From assembly GCF_000425485.1 (NCBI RefSeq), contig NZ_AUDN01000007.1, forward strand, positions 124,001 to 188,000: a stretch of 64,000 bases of DNA, in the 5' to 3' direction. The notes beneath the pieces were generated by a model. That model searched no databases. It saw only the letters and a list, made by a program, of their open reading frames with translations, and was not told the origin of the DNA. Shown piece after piece: positions 25,858 to 33,981 of this stretch (the first letter of the stretch is position 1; every line of letters starts with the position of its first letter). This DNA is from Flavobacterium tegetincola DSM 22377 (GTDB lineage: Bacteria > Bacteroidota > Bacteroidia > Flavobacteriales > Flavobacteriaceae). Made by a program: the position numbers and the translations under genes.

Positions 25858-25859
25858 AT

Positions 25860-27155
25860 TTATGTTTTTTTTACACCTACAAATTGGTCGGCGAATTGTT
25901 TTTGGATTTCGGATTCATAAGAGGTAAAAAATTCTGGGTCGAAGTTGGCGTCTTTCAAATGAGAAATAACAAAATCTACTGTTTGTTTGTCCGTTAAAAC
26001 CTTGTCAAAAAAGGCGTGACGCATTCGAATGCCAAAAGTATTAATTCCTAAAAAAGTGCGGCTTTCTTTATCAAATGAAATTCGGATGGCTTTCTTGCCT
26101 TTGTGGTGTTCCCAATAAAAATGAACTTCATTTTCCTTTGGATTTGCCCAAACCCAACCGTAAGTCTGGTATTCTATGTCTAGAAATTTTGCCGAATTGA
26201 ACCAATGTCCCGGTTTATATTCCGTTGGATTTCCCGTTAATGTTTGAGCCAGTGTTTCTCCCATCATTCGTCCGGTATACCAAACGGCTTCAATTGGACG
26301 TCGTAAATCGATCCCTTCATGTTGTTCTGCACAATCACCAATGGCATAAATATCTGCAATATTAGTCTCCAAGTAACGGTTTACCTTAACACCTTTATTT
26401 AACTCAATACCAGAATCTTTCAAGAAGTCAATATTTGGAGAAACCCCTGCTGTTAAACCTACTATTTCACAATCGATGGTTTCTCCTTTATCGGTAACGA
26501 TGCCTTTTACATGTCCCTTTTCATCCGATAGAATTTCGACCAGATTGGTTCCTAATCTTAAATCGATATGGTGTTCCAAGATGTGTCGGTTAATCATTTG
26601 GCTTTCGCCGAAAGGCAAAACACTTCCCCAAAACGTTTTCTCACGGACTAAAAAAGTTACTGGAATATCGCGGGAACGAAGCATCTCTGCTAGTTCAATA
26701 CCAATCAAACCACCGCCAACAATAACCGCTCGCTTGGTTTGTGGAGCCCATTCTTCCAGATTTTCTAAATCTTTTTTATGATACAGTCCCGTAACACCTT
26801 TCAAATCTTGTCCTGGCCAACCGTATTTATTTGGTTTTGAACCTGTAGCCAGTACTAATTTATCAAACTTAATGGTGTCGTTATTTGATAAAACAATTTC
26901 TTTTGAAGCTGTGAGAACGGTCGTCACTAAACCTTGAAGCAGATTTATTTTGTTTTTTTTCCAGAAATCATTCTCATACGATTGGGTATGTTCAAATTTC
27001 ATATGTCCCATGAACACGTACATCAACGCGGTTCGGGAGAAGAAATACTCATTTTCAGAAGATACAATTGTAATTTTTGCGTCCGATTTTTTTCGAATGT
27101 GACGTGCCAATGTAACTCCTGCAATTCCGTTACCTACGATGACGATATGTTCCAT
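25860..27155 (-). CDS. NAD(P)/FAD-dependent oxidoreductase
   Basis: 431 residues. Two Rossmann motifs: GNGIAGVTLARHI at the N-terminus (FAD) and VIVGGGLIGIELAEML mid-protein (NADH), then IYAIGDCAEQ. It belongs to the rubredoxin/nitrite-reductase-like flavoprotein family, without a cysteine redox pair. The C-terminal part (residues about 330-430) is longer than in rubredoxin reductase. Its gene is 2 bp before the membrane 4Fe-4S gene, so it may pass electrons from NAD(P)H into that protein. Confidence 0.9.
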   Translation of the reverse strand: MEHIVIVGNGIAGVTLARHIRKKSDAKITIVSSENEYFFSRTALMYVFMGHMKFEHTQSYENDFWKKNKINLLQGLVTTVLTASKEIVLSNNDTIKFDKLVLATGSKPNKYGWPGQDLKGVTGLYHKKDLENLEEWAPQTKRAVIVGGGLIGIELAEMLRSRDIPVTFLVREKTFWGSVLPFGESQMINRHILEHHIDLRLGTNLVEILSDEKGHVKGIVTDKGETIDCEIVGLTAGVSPNIDFLKDSGIELNKGVKVNRYLETNIADIYAIGDCAEQHEGIDLRRPIEAVWYTGRMMGETLAQTLTGNPTEYKPGHWFNSAKFLDIEYQTYGWVWANPKENEVHFYWEHHKGKKAIRISFDKESRTFLGINTFGIRMRHAFFDKVLTDKQTVDFVISHLKDANFDPEFFTSYESEIQKQFADQFVGVKKT

Positions 27156-27191
27156 AATAAAAGCTTTTTGTACGTTATTAAAAAAACGAAA

Positions 27192-27947
27192 TTACTTGGT
27201 TAAAAAGTCCGCTCCAGCTGTAAAATAAGCTGCATCCGCTTTGATAAATTGGATGTTGCTTAATGTTGCATGACCCAAATCTTCCGTTAATCCTTTTCCT
27301 TCTTCCCACCCCCAAAAAATCCATTTCGTTGCCATCGGAATTCCATCAACGTCTTTGTATTCTAAATACTGAATGGCATGCGGATTTTTCTCAGCAGCTT
27401 CTTTACCAGCCTTAAGAGTCACAATATAAGCCGCTTTTTCAATTAAATTTGTTTTTGCATCGGCATAAACTACATACCAATCGTCTGGTGCGTCTCCTGT
27501 TCCTGATTTGAACGTAAGTTTTTCAGTCAGGTAATTCGCTGCATCTTTTTCTTTGTTATCGTAAGCATTCCAAATTGTTCCTGGGTCGCTTAATTTATTC
27601 GGAAATAAGAAAAAGTAGCTCCATGTAAAAGCATCAAAACGAACGGCCTCTTCATTTGGAATAGTAGGAGCGTACGACACTTTCGCGTTATCAAATACTA
27701 TTTTTGAACCGTTTTCAAATTCAATTGCTCCTTTGGAAGAATTGGTTAAAAGTGTGAATTTAGCATTCATTCTTTCGCTTCCGCCAAATTCTAATTTTAA
27801 ATCAAATTGTACCGCTTCTTGGGCTAAAAAGGCTTCGGTATGATGTGCTTTTTCTACTTTATCAGTAAAAGTTAGTTCTTTATCAGTTGGCTTGCAACCT
27901 ATAGTTGTTAAGAATAACGCGGTTAAAGCAAGTGTCATTTTTTTCAT
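27192..27947 (-). CDS. DUF6503 family lipoprotein
   Basis: 251 residues with a lipoprotein signal (TTIGC, C18). The sequence features LKLEFGGSERMNAKFTLL, FDAFTWSYFFLFPNKLSDPGT and DVDGIPMATKWIFWGW, a pattern of LolA-like or DUF6503 proteins of Bacteroidota with a single beta-sheet half-barrel that may hold a lipid. No catalytic site is visible. It lies 36 bp upstream of the FAD oxidoreductase gene. A lipid carrier role in the envelope is inference. Confidence 0.75.
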   Translation of the reverse strand: MKKMTLALTALFLTTIGCKPTDKELTFTDKVEKAHHTEAFLAQEAVQFDLKLEFGGSERMNAKFTLLTNSSKGAIEFENGSKIVFDNAKVSYAPTIPNEEAVRFDAFTWSYFFLFPNKLSDPGTIWNAYDNKEKDAANYLTEKLTFKSGTGDAPDDWYVVYADAKTNLIEKAAYIVTLKAGKEAAEKNPHAIQYLEYKDVDGIPMATKWIFWGWEEGKGLTEDLGHATLSNIQFIKADAAYFTAGADFLTK

Positions 27948-28024
27948 TGTGAATTATTTAGGTGTTCTATTAATATTAGTGTTTCTCGGGGTAATTAGTA
28001 GTAGTAAGTTACTACTTGCAATTT

Positions 28025-28717
28025 TCAACGGACGTATTTTTTATAATATTCAAGCATATTTTCTGCAGAATGGCCTAATCTACGTTTGAGATGAATAATA
28101 CTGAAATGGTATTGTAAATTCCAAACACCGTTCACCTTATACCTTCTAGCTGATGTAATTACATATTCAGGAAGTACTACAAATTGCTTTCTATCATATA
28201 ATTTAGACGCGATTTCATTGTCCTCATAAATGATGTACTGTTCGTTAAAACCATCAATTTCATTAAACAAATGCTTGGAAATGAACAACGACTGGTCGCC
28301 ACCTCGGCAAGAAATATGATTGAATCGCGTGAACCATTGCGAAACCATCAAAACGGGATGTACTAAATCAAATTTCATTCGGAAACAACCTGCTAAGTTT
28401 CCTTTATCAACGGCTTCCTTAATCAAACGGTCAAAATGCTTGGGTGGATAACTGTCACAATGCAAGAAATAGAGTAGGGAACCCTTCGCCATTTTTGCTC
28501 CTGCATTCATCTGTGTTGCTCGTCCTTTTTCAGAATGAATAATTCGTAAGTTTTCGCCTTCTTTTATTTTGTGTTTTAAGTCGTCTGTACTTCCTCCGTC
28601 AACAATTAGGATTTCTACCTTTTCTAAATTGCTGCTGTTGTTTTTCAAGTAGTCTATAAAGTTTTCTATTCTATTTGCTTCATTAAAAACGGGTATGATA
28701 ATGGAAATGTTAGTCAT
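28025..28717 (-). CDS. TIGR04283 family glycosyltransferase
   Basis: 230 residues of the GT2 fold. The start ISIIIPVFNEANRIENFIDYL, VDGGSTDDLK, the AGAKMAKGSLLYFLHCDSYPP site and RYKVNGVWN are those of TIGR04283, called rSAM/selenodomain-associated transferase 2 or arsenosugar biosynthesis glycosyltransferase. The companion family TIGR04282 is present at 6.6 kb, but no ArsS-like radical SAM or ArsM gene is in the window, so an arsenosugar product is not supported here. It overlaps the DUF547 gene by 8 bp. Confidence 0.85.
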   Translation of the reverse strand: MTNISIIIPVFNEANRIENFIDYLKNNSSNLEKVEILIVDGGSTDDLKHKIKEGENLRIIHSEKGRATQMNAGAKMAKGSLLYFLHCDSYPPKHFDRLIKEAVDKGNLAGCFRMKFDLVHPVLMVSQWFTRFNHISCRGGDQSLFISKHLFNEIDGFNEQYIIYEDNEIASKLYDRKQFVVLPEYVITSARRYKVNGVWNLQYHFSIIHLKRRLGHSAENMLEYYKKYVR

Positions 28718-29468
28718 TCAAACTCCAATTGTAGTCTTTGTAACTTACTTTTGCTTTACTATTTATTTTTACTGTACTGTACTGATTTAAATAATCAATT
28801 ACAGAACCTTTCGTTTCGAAATCACCTTCAAACCAATCGAATATCTTCGAAATTTCTATTTTGTTTGCTGTAATAGTATTTTTGGAAGCATCGTTCACAA
28901 AACGCTTTGCGACCGTTGTTAATTGCTGTTCAAGTTTAGCATCAGAATATGCTTCGTTTAGTAAGTTTGGACATGAAAATGAAGCACAATTAATGGCGAA
29001 ATGGATTCTAGGTTCATTCATTTTTCTCAAAATCTCATGCTCAACTTCTTCTAAGCTGTATTTTTTAGTTCCCAAGGTAAAGAACTTATTTCCCCAAGGA
29101 TCTTTAATGTCTTTGATGCTTTTGGTCGGATAATTATTTAAAATTAATTGAACCGTATAAGCGTTATAAGTATTGATCCAATACGCAAGTGTGGCATTTT
29201 TAGACCAAGATTTGTTGGGTACATTCGATGCTAATTCTGATAAATATACTTGCAGTTGTTTTTGGTCTTGCTGAAATGCTTTGTAATTTACATTTCCATT
29301 TTGAGAAACATTTTTTTGCAACAATGCATTCCATTTTGAATGGTCCATGTTTGCAACAGTTGTAGTACTATTTTGATAAGCTTCCGTTGGAATTTCACCA
29401 GCGTTTTTATTGTTTCCACAAGAAAGCAAAGGCAATAAAAGCAGACTTAAGATATATTTTTTCATCAA
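28710..29468 (-). CDS. DUF547 domain lipoprotein
   Basis: 252 residues with a lipobox (LLSC, C17). DUF547 proteins have a papain-like fold; HFAINCASFSCPNLL contains the conserved cysteines and the preceding DPWGNKFFTLG segment is typical. The domain occupies about residues 65-225. Function is unknown in the family; one idea is a peptidase or transglutaminase-like activity on envelope substrates. DUF547 genes often accompany the TIGR04282/TIGR04283 transferases, as here, where it overlaps the latter. Confidence 0.88.
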   Translation of the reverse strand: MMKKYILSLLLLPLLSCGNNKNAGEIPTEAYQNSTTTVANMDHSKWNALLQKNVSQNGNVNYKAFQQDQKQLQVYLSELASNVPNKSWSKNATLAYWINTYNAYTVQLILNNYPTKSIKDIKDPWGNKFFTLGTKKYSLEEVEHEILRKMNEPRIHFAINCASFSCPNLLNEAYSDAKLEQQLTTVAKRFVNDASKNTITANKIEISKIFDWFEGDFETKGSVIDYLNQYSTVKINSKAKVSYKDYNWSLND

Positions 29469-29530
29469 TGTAATTTTAAATTATATACGTATAGACCGTT
29501 AACAAAGTCATTCCTGACACAAAAAAGCAT

Positions 29531-30403
29531 TTATTTTTTAAACGGATAGAATTCTTGTTGCACAAAATCTTCCGGAAACTCGTTCTCGTCGTGAAAACCC
29601 AATTCAATATCGCGACCATCAGACGGAATGTAATTGGTTCTAAACAAGTAATCCCACAGACTTAAAGAGATTCCAAAGTTGACACCGTATTTGTTTGGTA
29701 TTTCTTTACTATGGTGCCAAATGTGCATTTTAGGATTGTTGAAAATGTATTTCAAATACCCGTAATCCCAACCAATATTAGCATGGTTTAAATGTCCAAT
29801 GGCAATGGATATGAAATGTACAATAAAAACATCTTCGAGGTTTACGCCACCAACTAAAATAATAGGAATATAAAGCAGAGATTTATACACAATCGGTTCC
29901 ATCCAATTGTATCTAAAATGAGCGGCAAAACCCATTTCCTTTACACTGTGGTGCGTTTTATGAATTTTCCACAAGAACGGAATGGTATGAAGCAAACGAT
30001 GCACATTCCACTGCAGAAAATCGCTGACGAGGAAAAACACCAATAATGCTATAGGTTTTGGCAATTCAGAAATGGAAAAGAGTTGGATGGAAGTCAATTC
30101 AAATCCAAATACGTTCAATAAATTGTTTAAAAACTGTTGCACTACATTCGATAAAGCAATGAGTAGAATTAAATTCAGTAGGAAAAAATTAAAGAACAAA
30201 TAGAACAAATCCAGCCAGAAATCTTTACGGAAAATAGCTTGTTGTTTTCGCCATGGAAATAAAATCTCAAGCAACCATACTACTAATGATATGGCAATCA
30301 ATCCATAAAAATAGTTGTCCCATTTCCAATATAAAATCTCGCTGATTAAATAATTAAAATATCCGCTGTAAGAATTTGTAATGGTTTCTAGATATTCTGT
30401 CAT
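29531..30403 (-). CDS. Sterol desaturase/fatty acid hydroxylase family protein
   Basis: 290 residues with about five membrane segments. The histidine boxes HRLLH, HKTHH, HLNHAN and HIWHH, all facing the cytosol, form the di-iron site of this family. It should use oxygen and an electron donor to hydroxylate or desaturate a lipid or other hydrophobic chain. Electrons might come from the FAD oxidoreductase in the same operon. It is 62 bp upstream of the DUF547 gene. True lipid substrate unknown; most bacteria make no sterols. Confidence 0.9.
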   Translation of the reverse strand: MTEYLETITNSYSGYFNYLISEILYWKWDNYFYGLIAISLVVWLLEILFPWRKQQAIFRKDFWLDLFYLFFNFFLLNLILLIALSNVVQQFLNNLLNVFGFELTSIQLFSISELPKPIALLVFFLVSDFLQWNVHRLLHTIPFLWKIHKTHHSVKEMGFAAHFRYNWMEPIVYKSLLYIPIILVGGVNLEDVFIVHFISIAIGHLNHANIGWDYGYLKYIFNNPKMHIWHHSKEIPNKYGVNFGISLSLWDYLFRTNYIPSDGRDIELGFHDENEFPEDFVQQEFYPFKK

Positions 30404-30551
30404 AATAGATCAAAAATTTATAATGCTTATTTTTCAAACGATCATAAGCTGTTATTTTTATTCAGGTTTTCTAAAATTTAACCATCTAAATCAAAACCTT
30501 TCTAATAAAAACGGATTAAAAATTTTGTTTAAAATTAGAAGATCATTTGTC

Positions 30552-31040
30552 TTAATACACCTTAATTCCTCGTTTTAAGTAGGAACCCCATCTTTTGTTA
30601 AAGGTGTGGATACTATCAGTTACGTTATTTTTACTGTTGTAGACTTTTCCGCCACTATCTTTCCATTCAAAAATACCTCCGTATAGATTTAAAACATTTT
30701 TATAACCCAACTTTTGCAACTTTTCTCCAATGTTTTCACTTCGAACGCCAAGCGAACAATACACTACGATTGTAGCCGCTTTATCAGGAACATTTGCTAC
30801 AAATTGATCACTGTCAAATTTATTATAACCAACAAACATTGCATTTTTAATATGACTGACGGCATATTCTTCAGGTTCTCTCGAATCTAGGATCACATAG
30901 GATTTCATGGATTTTAATTTCATTGACGTAACGTAGGGCACTGTCTTTTTATTCAATTTTTCTAAAACCTGTGGAATGCTTTTTTGAGCCAAACAAAGGC
31001 TTGCAGTCAATAGTAGGATAAGTTGAAATAGATGTTTCAT
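30552..31040 (-). CDS. Exported rhodanese-domain protein
   Basis: 162 residues with a signal peptide (MKHLFQLILLLTASLCLAQ). One rhodanese domain has LDSREPEEYAVSHI and the active loop YCSLGVRSENIG with C95. Periplasmic rhodaneses move sulfane sulfur or act as thiol carriers; the donor here is unknown. It is the first gene of the co-oriented block, 148 bp upstream of the sterol-desaturase-like gene, a gap large enough for a separate promoter, so the operon may start at either gene. Confidence 0.88.
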   Translation of the reverse strand: MKHLFQLILLLTASLCLAQKSIPQVLEKLNKKTVPYVTSMKLKSMKSYVILDSREPEEYAVSHIKNAMFVGYNKFDSDQFVANVPDKAATIVVYCSLGVRSENIGEKLQKLGYKNVLNLYGGIFEWKDSGGKVYNSKNNVTDSIHTFNKRWGSYLKRGIKVY

Positions 31041-31434
31041 AGCAGTTCTTTAAATTAGTTGACGATGCAAATCTTCATTCCTGACAGATATTATTTTATT
31101 TTTAGAGAATACTAGCTTCTATAATTAGAGATTCAAGGAGCAGGATTTAAAATAAAAAAAAATCAACCGACAAAATGTAAAGGTAATTCATTTCAATTTT
31201 TGTTAACATTTTTTAGGATAAAAATAAGAGTATCTAGAACGCCTTGATTGATGCCGTTATTGCGTAAGAATAGGATTTAAAATAGTAATTTGCCGCAATA
31301 GCACAATGTTAAAAAACTCTATTTGTTTAAAAATTATGTTGCTATAAAGGTTTCGCTATAAGAGGACAAATTAAAATGTTATTTGATGCAAAGAGGCTTA
31401 CTACCCAAATTGCCGCAGTTTAGGTTGCACGATA
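31041..31434. other. Long intergenic stretch, possible small RNA region
   Basis: About 394 bp with no good ORF. Two runs share the AATTTGCCGCA-like core (near 31290 and 31407), and an orphan hairpin plus T-run follows at 31435-31494 on the plus strand. A 15-codon ATG frame starting MLFDAKRLTTQ is too short to support. No exact promoter box was found. Confidence 0.35.
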
Positions 31435-31494
31435 AAAGCGATTTAAATTTCAATTGAGGTTGAATTTAGATCGCTTATTAAATATTTTTTTTTT
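31435..31494 (+). terminator. Orphan Rho-independent terminator
   Basis: AAGCGAT and ATCGCTT (31436-31476), with TAAATT and AATTTA also pairing inside, form a long stem followed by about ten T. No plus-strand gene precedes it for 400 bp, so it either ends an unannotated RNA or is a relic. Alternatively it could end the convergent cupin gene if read the other way, but the poly-T is on the plus side only. Confidence 0.55.
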
Positions 31495-31528
31495 TAAAGT
31501 GTGCACTTTAGATAGCTAGTTGTAATCG

Positions 31529-31867
31529 CTATTCAATCACTTTTTTCACGCGATCTACTGTGTCTAATTTTGACAAAGTCAATCGGACAATACTGTCTTC
31601 CTTCGCCAGCAAATCATGTGGAACATTTGCATCCAGCGAAATTAAATCACCCGCAATTAAATGCATCTTTTCGCCATTTACGCCAAATTCAATGGCACCT
31701 TCGTGGATTTCAACTGTAATTGGAAAACCGGCTTTGTGCTCCTTCATCAGTTGTCCTTTTTTAAATAAAATGCGGATTTCTTTTGAAGTAGCTGTTTCCA
31801 TCAGCACTGTAATGGTAACTTTATCTTCGTTATAGTTGAGATTTGTTCTTAATGAGGCTGTTATCAT
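31529..31867 (-). CDS. Small cupin-fold protein
   Basis: 112 residues. A single cupin barrel is suggested by KEHKAGFPITVEIHEGAIEFGVNGEKMHLIAGDLISLDANVPHDLLAKE (H in KEHK and PHDL as metal positions; the second His is also present in VEIHEG). Such single-cupin proteins bind a metal and a small ligand; no activity can be assigned. It stands alone, flanked by larger intergenic regions, and has no clear operon partner. Confidence 0.75.
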   Translation of the reverse strand: MITASLRTNLNYNEDKVTITVLMETATSKEIRILFKKGQLMKEHKAGFPITVEIHEGAIEFGVNGEKMHLIAGDLISLDANVPHDLLAKEDSIVRLTLSKLDTVDRVKKVIE

Positions 31868-32067
31868 GATTTCAATATTTTAATTTGATGCTCAATTTAC
31901 CTCTTTTTATTGAATAATTCTGCTTAGCGGTATATTATTTGAAAATACAATATATGATCGCTACTAGAGTAGGAGTGGAACTTACTTTGAATCCTGTAAC
32001 TTGCAAAAATCAATATTATTGGCATTTAATTACATAGAATAGTAACTTTCTAAATTTGAAAATGCTC

Positions 32068-33141
32068 CTAATATTTAAAATAAAATCCTGTTCTGCTTTT
32101 AGAATTTACAAAAACATATTTCTTATTTCTGCTGGAAGGTTTAAAATCAATAATTTTTGGAGCGTCAAAAGAATTCGTGCTATTTTTTGGTGGATAAATT
32201 TTGGTAATGGGAAGTAATTCTGCTTTTGAATCGGGAAAAGGAGTTTGACTCAACTTATAATCTGCTGTGCCTAAAAAGCCGTCTTCATTTTGCGCTTCAA
32301 AAAGACCGCTGCTAAAATTTGGTTCAAAAATCAGAAACCGTACTATAGAATCATTTTCAATTTTAAATTCTTTAGCGTTTTTGGGATAATAAAAATCAGT
32401 GATGTTATAGGCGAAATTTCCACCCCAAAGTACACTTCCAATTTTTTCTTCTGATTTATAAATAAGTTTTGCTTTTGGCAAAGCAATATATTTACCCTCT
32501 TTTAAAACATAAATTCCTGATTTCTGGCTGGTTTCTAACAACGTAATAGATTGTTTTTCCTTCTCGTAATATTGCTGGTTTATTTGAAATTTTCTAAATC
32601 CTTGTTTTTCAATAGCGATTGCATTATCAAAGATTTTAAACTCAAAATGACCTTCACCTTTCATACTATATGTTTCTACGGTTGAATCAATTAAAGTAAG
32701 ATTCACGTCTTTTAAAGGTTGTCCAAACGAATTTAGTACCGTTCCATAAAACTTTAAATTTAAAAATTTTGAATCTGTATTTAACGAAATATCTTTATAA
32801 AGAGTTGTTGAAGAAGTTATTTTGTTTAAAGTAATAGTATTAAAATTGTAGAATGCATCTTCAGAAAAGTTGTTTATTTTTGTGGATAAAGTCTGATAAC
32901 CTTCCTTTTTAAAATCTATAAACAGCGTTCTCGGTTGATTGAATTCAAAATTACCAGCAACATCGGTTTGAGTTGTTATCAAAGAATTTCGATAGGTTAT
33001 AATTACATCTTCTAACGGATTTCCAAGTTCATCTTGGATCCGACCGCTGATGCAACTTTCCTTATTCTGGTCGGAAATGCACGAGGATAAAGATAAAAAC
33101 CCGATTAAAAGGAGAAGTGTAATGGTAATTTGCTTTGACAT
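32068..33141 (-). CDS. Lipoprotein with CarboxypepD_reg-like domains
   Basis: 357 residues with a lipoprotein signal (SLSSC, C21). Two beta-sandwich repeats of the carboxypeptidase regulatory type are visible: about residues 30-100 (ISGRIQDELGNPLEDVIITYRN) and about 128-200 (FYGTVLNSFGQPLKDVNLTL). The C-terminal 150 residues are of unknown fold. Such domains are common in Bacteroidota surface proteins and TonB receptors. No neighbour points to a task. No function assigned. Confidence 0.75.
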   Translation of the reverse strand: MSKQITITLLLLIGFLSLSSCISDQNKESCISGRIQDELGNPLEDVIITYRNSLITTQTDVAGNFEFNQPRTLFIDFKKEGYQTLSTKINNFSEDAFYNFNTITLNKITSSTTLYKDISLNTDSKFLNLKFYGTVLNSFGQPLKDVNLTLIDSTVETYSMKGEGHFEFKIFDNAIAIEKQGFRKFQINQQYYEKEKQSITLLETSQKSGIYVLKEGKYIALPKAKLIYKSEEKIGSVLWGGNFAYNITDFYYPKNAKEFKIENDSIVRFLIFEPNFSSGLFEAQNEDGFLGTADYKLSQTPFPDSKAELLPITKIYPPKNSTNSFDAPKIIDFKPSSRNKKYVFVNSKSRTGFYFKY

Positions 33142-33323
33142 TTGGATTGGATCTGTTGAAAGAGTACACGATTATTTTAAAAGTTATATTATTTTTTAAA
33201 GGTAGTGTGGAAATAGGCATGAAATGCAACTCTATCTTGTCAATTTTTAAAGATGACAGAATTGACTTTGGAATGAAGTTATAAAGAAATTTATTGTAAA
33301 AAATATTTTCCATCGTAAGAACA
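33142..33323. other. Intergenic, no gene seen
   Basis: AT-rich stretch upstream of the CarboxypepD_reg lipoprotein gene. An 83-codon minus-strand frame crosses it but overlaps the lipoprotein start and has no family-like sequence. Confidence 0.4.
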
Positions 33324-33458
33324 CATCCCGCGTGAAGGATGCTAGAGGAGCTCTTTATTGCTTGGGGGAAAGCAATAAAAGCGGGAACGGACAGCCTGAC
33401 GTTTTATGTTTTCTTCCTGTCCTGAAAGGCGGGAAGAAAACATAAAAGGGCACGCCCA
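33324..33458. repeat. Structured intergenic repeat-like element 2
   Basis: Two stems: CTTTATTGCTT with AAGCAATAAA(A)G (33351-33382), and TTTTATGTTTTCTTCC with GGGAAGAAAACATAAAA (33402-33448). The 5' edge is CCCGCGTGAAGGATGC; the stems are joined by GCGGGAACGGACAGCCTGACG; the 3' end is GGGCACGCCC. From memory this layout recurs in Flavobacterium genomes; element 1 at 10.4 kb shows a related tail. No function is known to me. Confidence 0.65.
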
Positions 33459-33587
33459 GAAAGAATTATGAAATATGATTTATGAACTGTGATTATATAA
33501 ATTTAAAGGGCTCTATAATCCTAATTAAAAAAATCCTAAATCCTACGCATCAAGCCCTAAATCATAACTCAAAAATCCTAAATCCCA
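33459..33587. repeat. Low-complexity tract with repeated CCTAAATC
   Basis: TCCTAAATCC-like units occur about four times in 110 bp (AATCCTAAATCC, GCCCTAAATCA, AATCCTAAATCCC). Units are degenerate and unevenly spaced, so it is a low-complexity tract rather than a tandem array or CRISPR. Confidence 0.5.
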
Positions 33588-33911
33588 CTACTTAAACATG
33601 TCCATTCCAGGAAGATCAGGCATGCCGTCTTTTGCAGCAGCAGCCAATTCAGCTTCATTAATAGCACTTGCTTTTTCAATTGCTTTGTTCATAACTAATA
33701 GAAAGTAGTCTTCCAATTGCTCTTTATCTTCCAATAAACTATCGTCTATGCTTACTGATTTGATCACGCGATTTGCGGTAAGCGTTACTTTAAAAAGACC
33801 GTCGTTGCTTTGCTCGTCTATCAATACGGTATTCAATCGTTCTTTTGTTTCTGCCACTTTTTGTTGTGCTTCTTGCAGCTTGCCCATCATTCCCATTAAG
33901 TCTCCAAACAT
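33588..33911 (-). CDS. YbaB/EbfC family nucleoid-associated protein
   Basis: 107 residues starting [29 protein letters not shown] and continuing with [19 protein letters not shown], the helix-strand pattern of YbaB. The dimer binds DNA nonspecifically and often sits near dnaX and recR, which are not seen here. The start at 33911 is supported by a TAAATTTG -7 box 30 bp upstream. It is monocistronic and divergent to the S9 peptidase gene. Confidence 0.93.
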   Translation of the reverse strand: MFGDLMGMMGKLQEAQQKVAETKERLNTVLIDEQSNDGLFKVTLTANRVIKSVSIDDSLLEDKEQLEDYFLLVMNKAIEKASAINEAELAAAAKDGMPDLPGMDMFK

Positions 33912-33940
33912 TGTTTATAATTTTTAAATTTTTGTAATTA

Positions 33941-33948
33941 CAAATTTA
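33941..33948 (-). promoter_or_regulatory. -7 promoter box for the YbaB gene
   Basis: TAAATTTG on the minus strand, an exact TAnnTTTG match 30 bp before the YbaB start codon. No clear -33 TTG is seen at 19-23 nt. Confidence 0.45.
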
Positions 33949-33981
33949 TTAAATTGCATTGTTATAACACCTATTAAATTT

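Noticed and set aside
28025..28717. Arsenosugar biosynthesis as the role of this region
   Set aside because: The transferase family name suggests it, but no ArsS or ArsM gene is in the window, so the pathway is not claimed.
33062..33313. 83-codon minus-strand frame
   Set aside because: It overlaps the start of the CarboxypepD_reg lipoprotein gene and shows no family-like sequence or leader.
33481..33590. Possible CRISPR or tandem repeat
   Set aside because: Units with CCTAAATC are short, degenerate and not evenly spaced, with no spacers.
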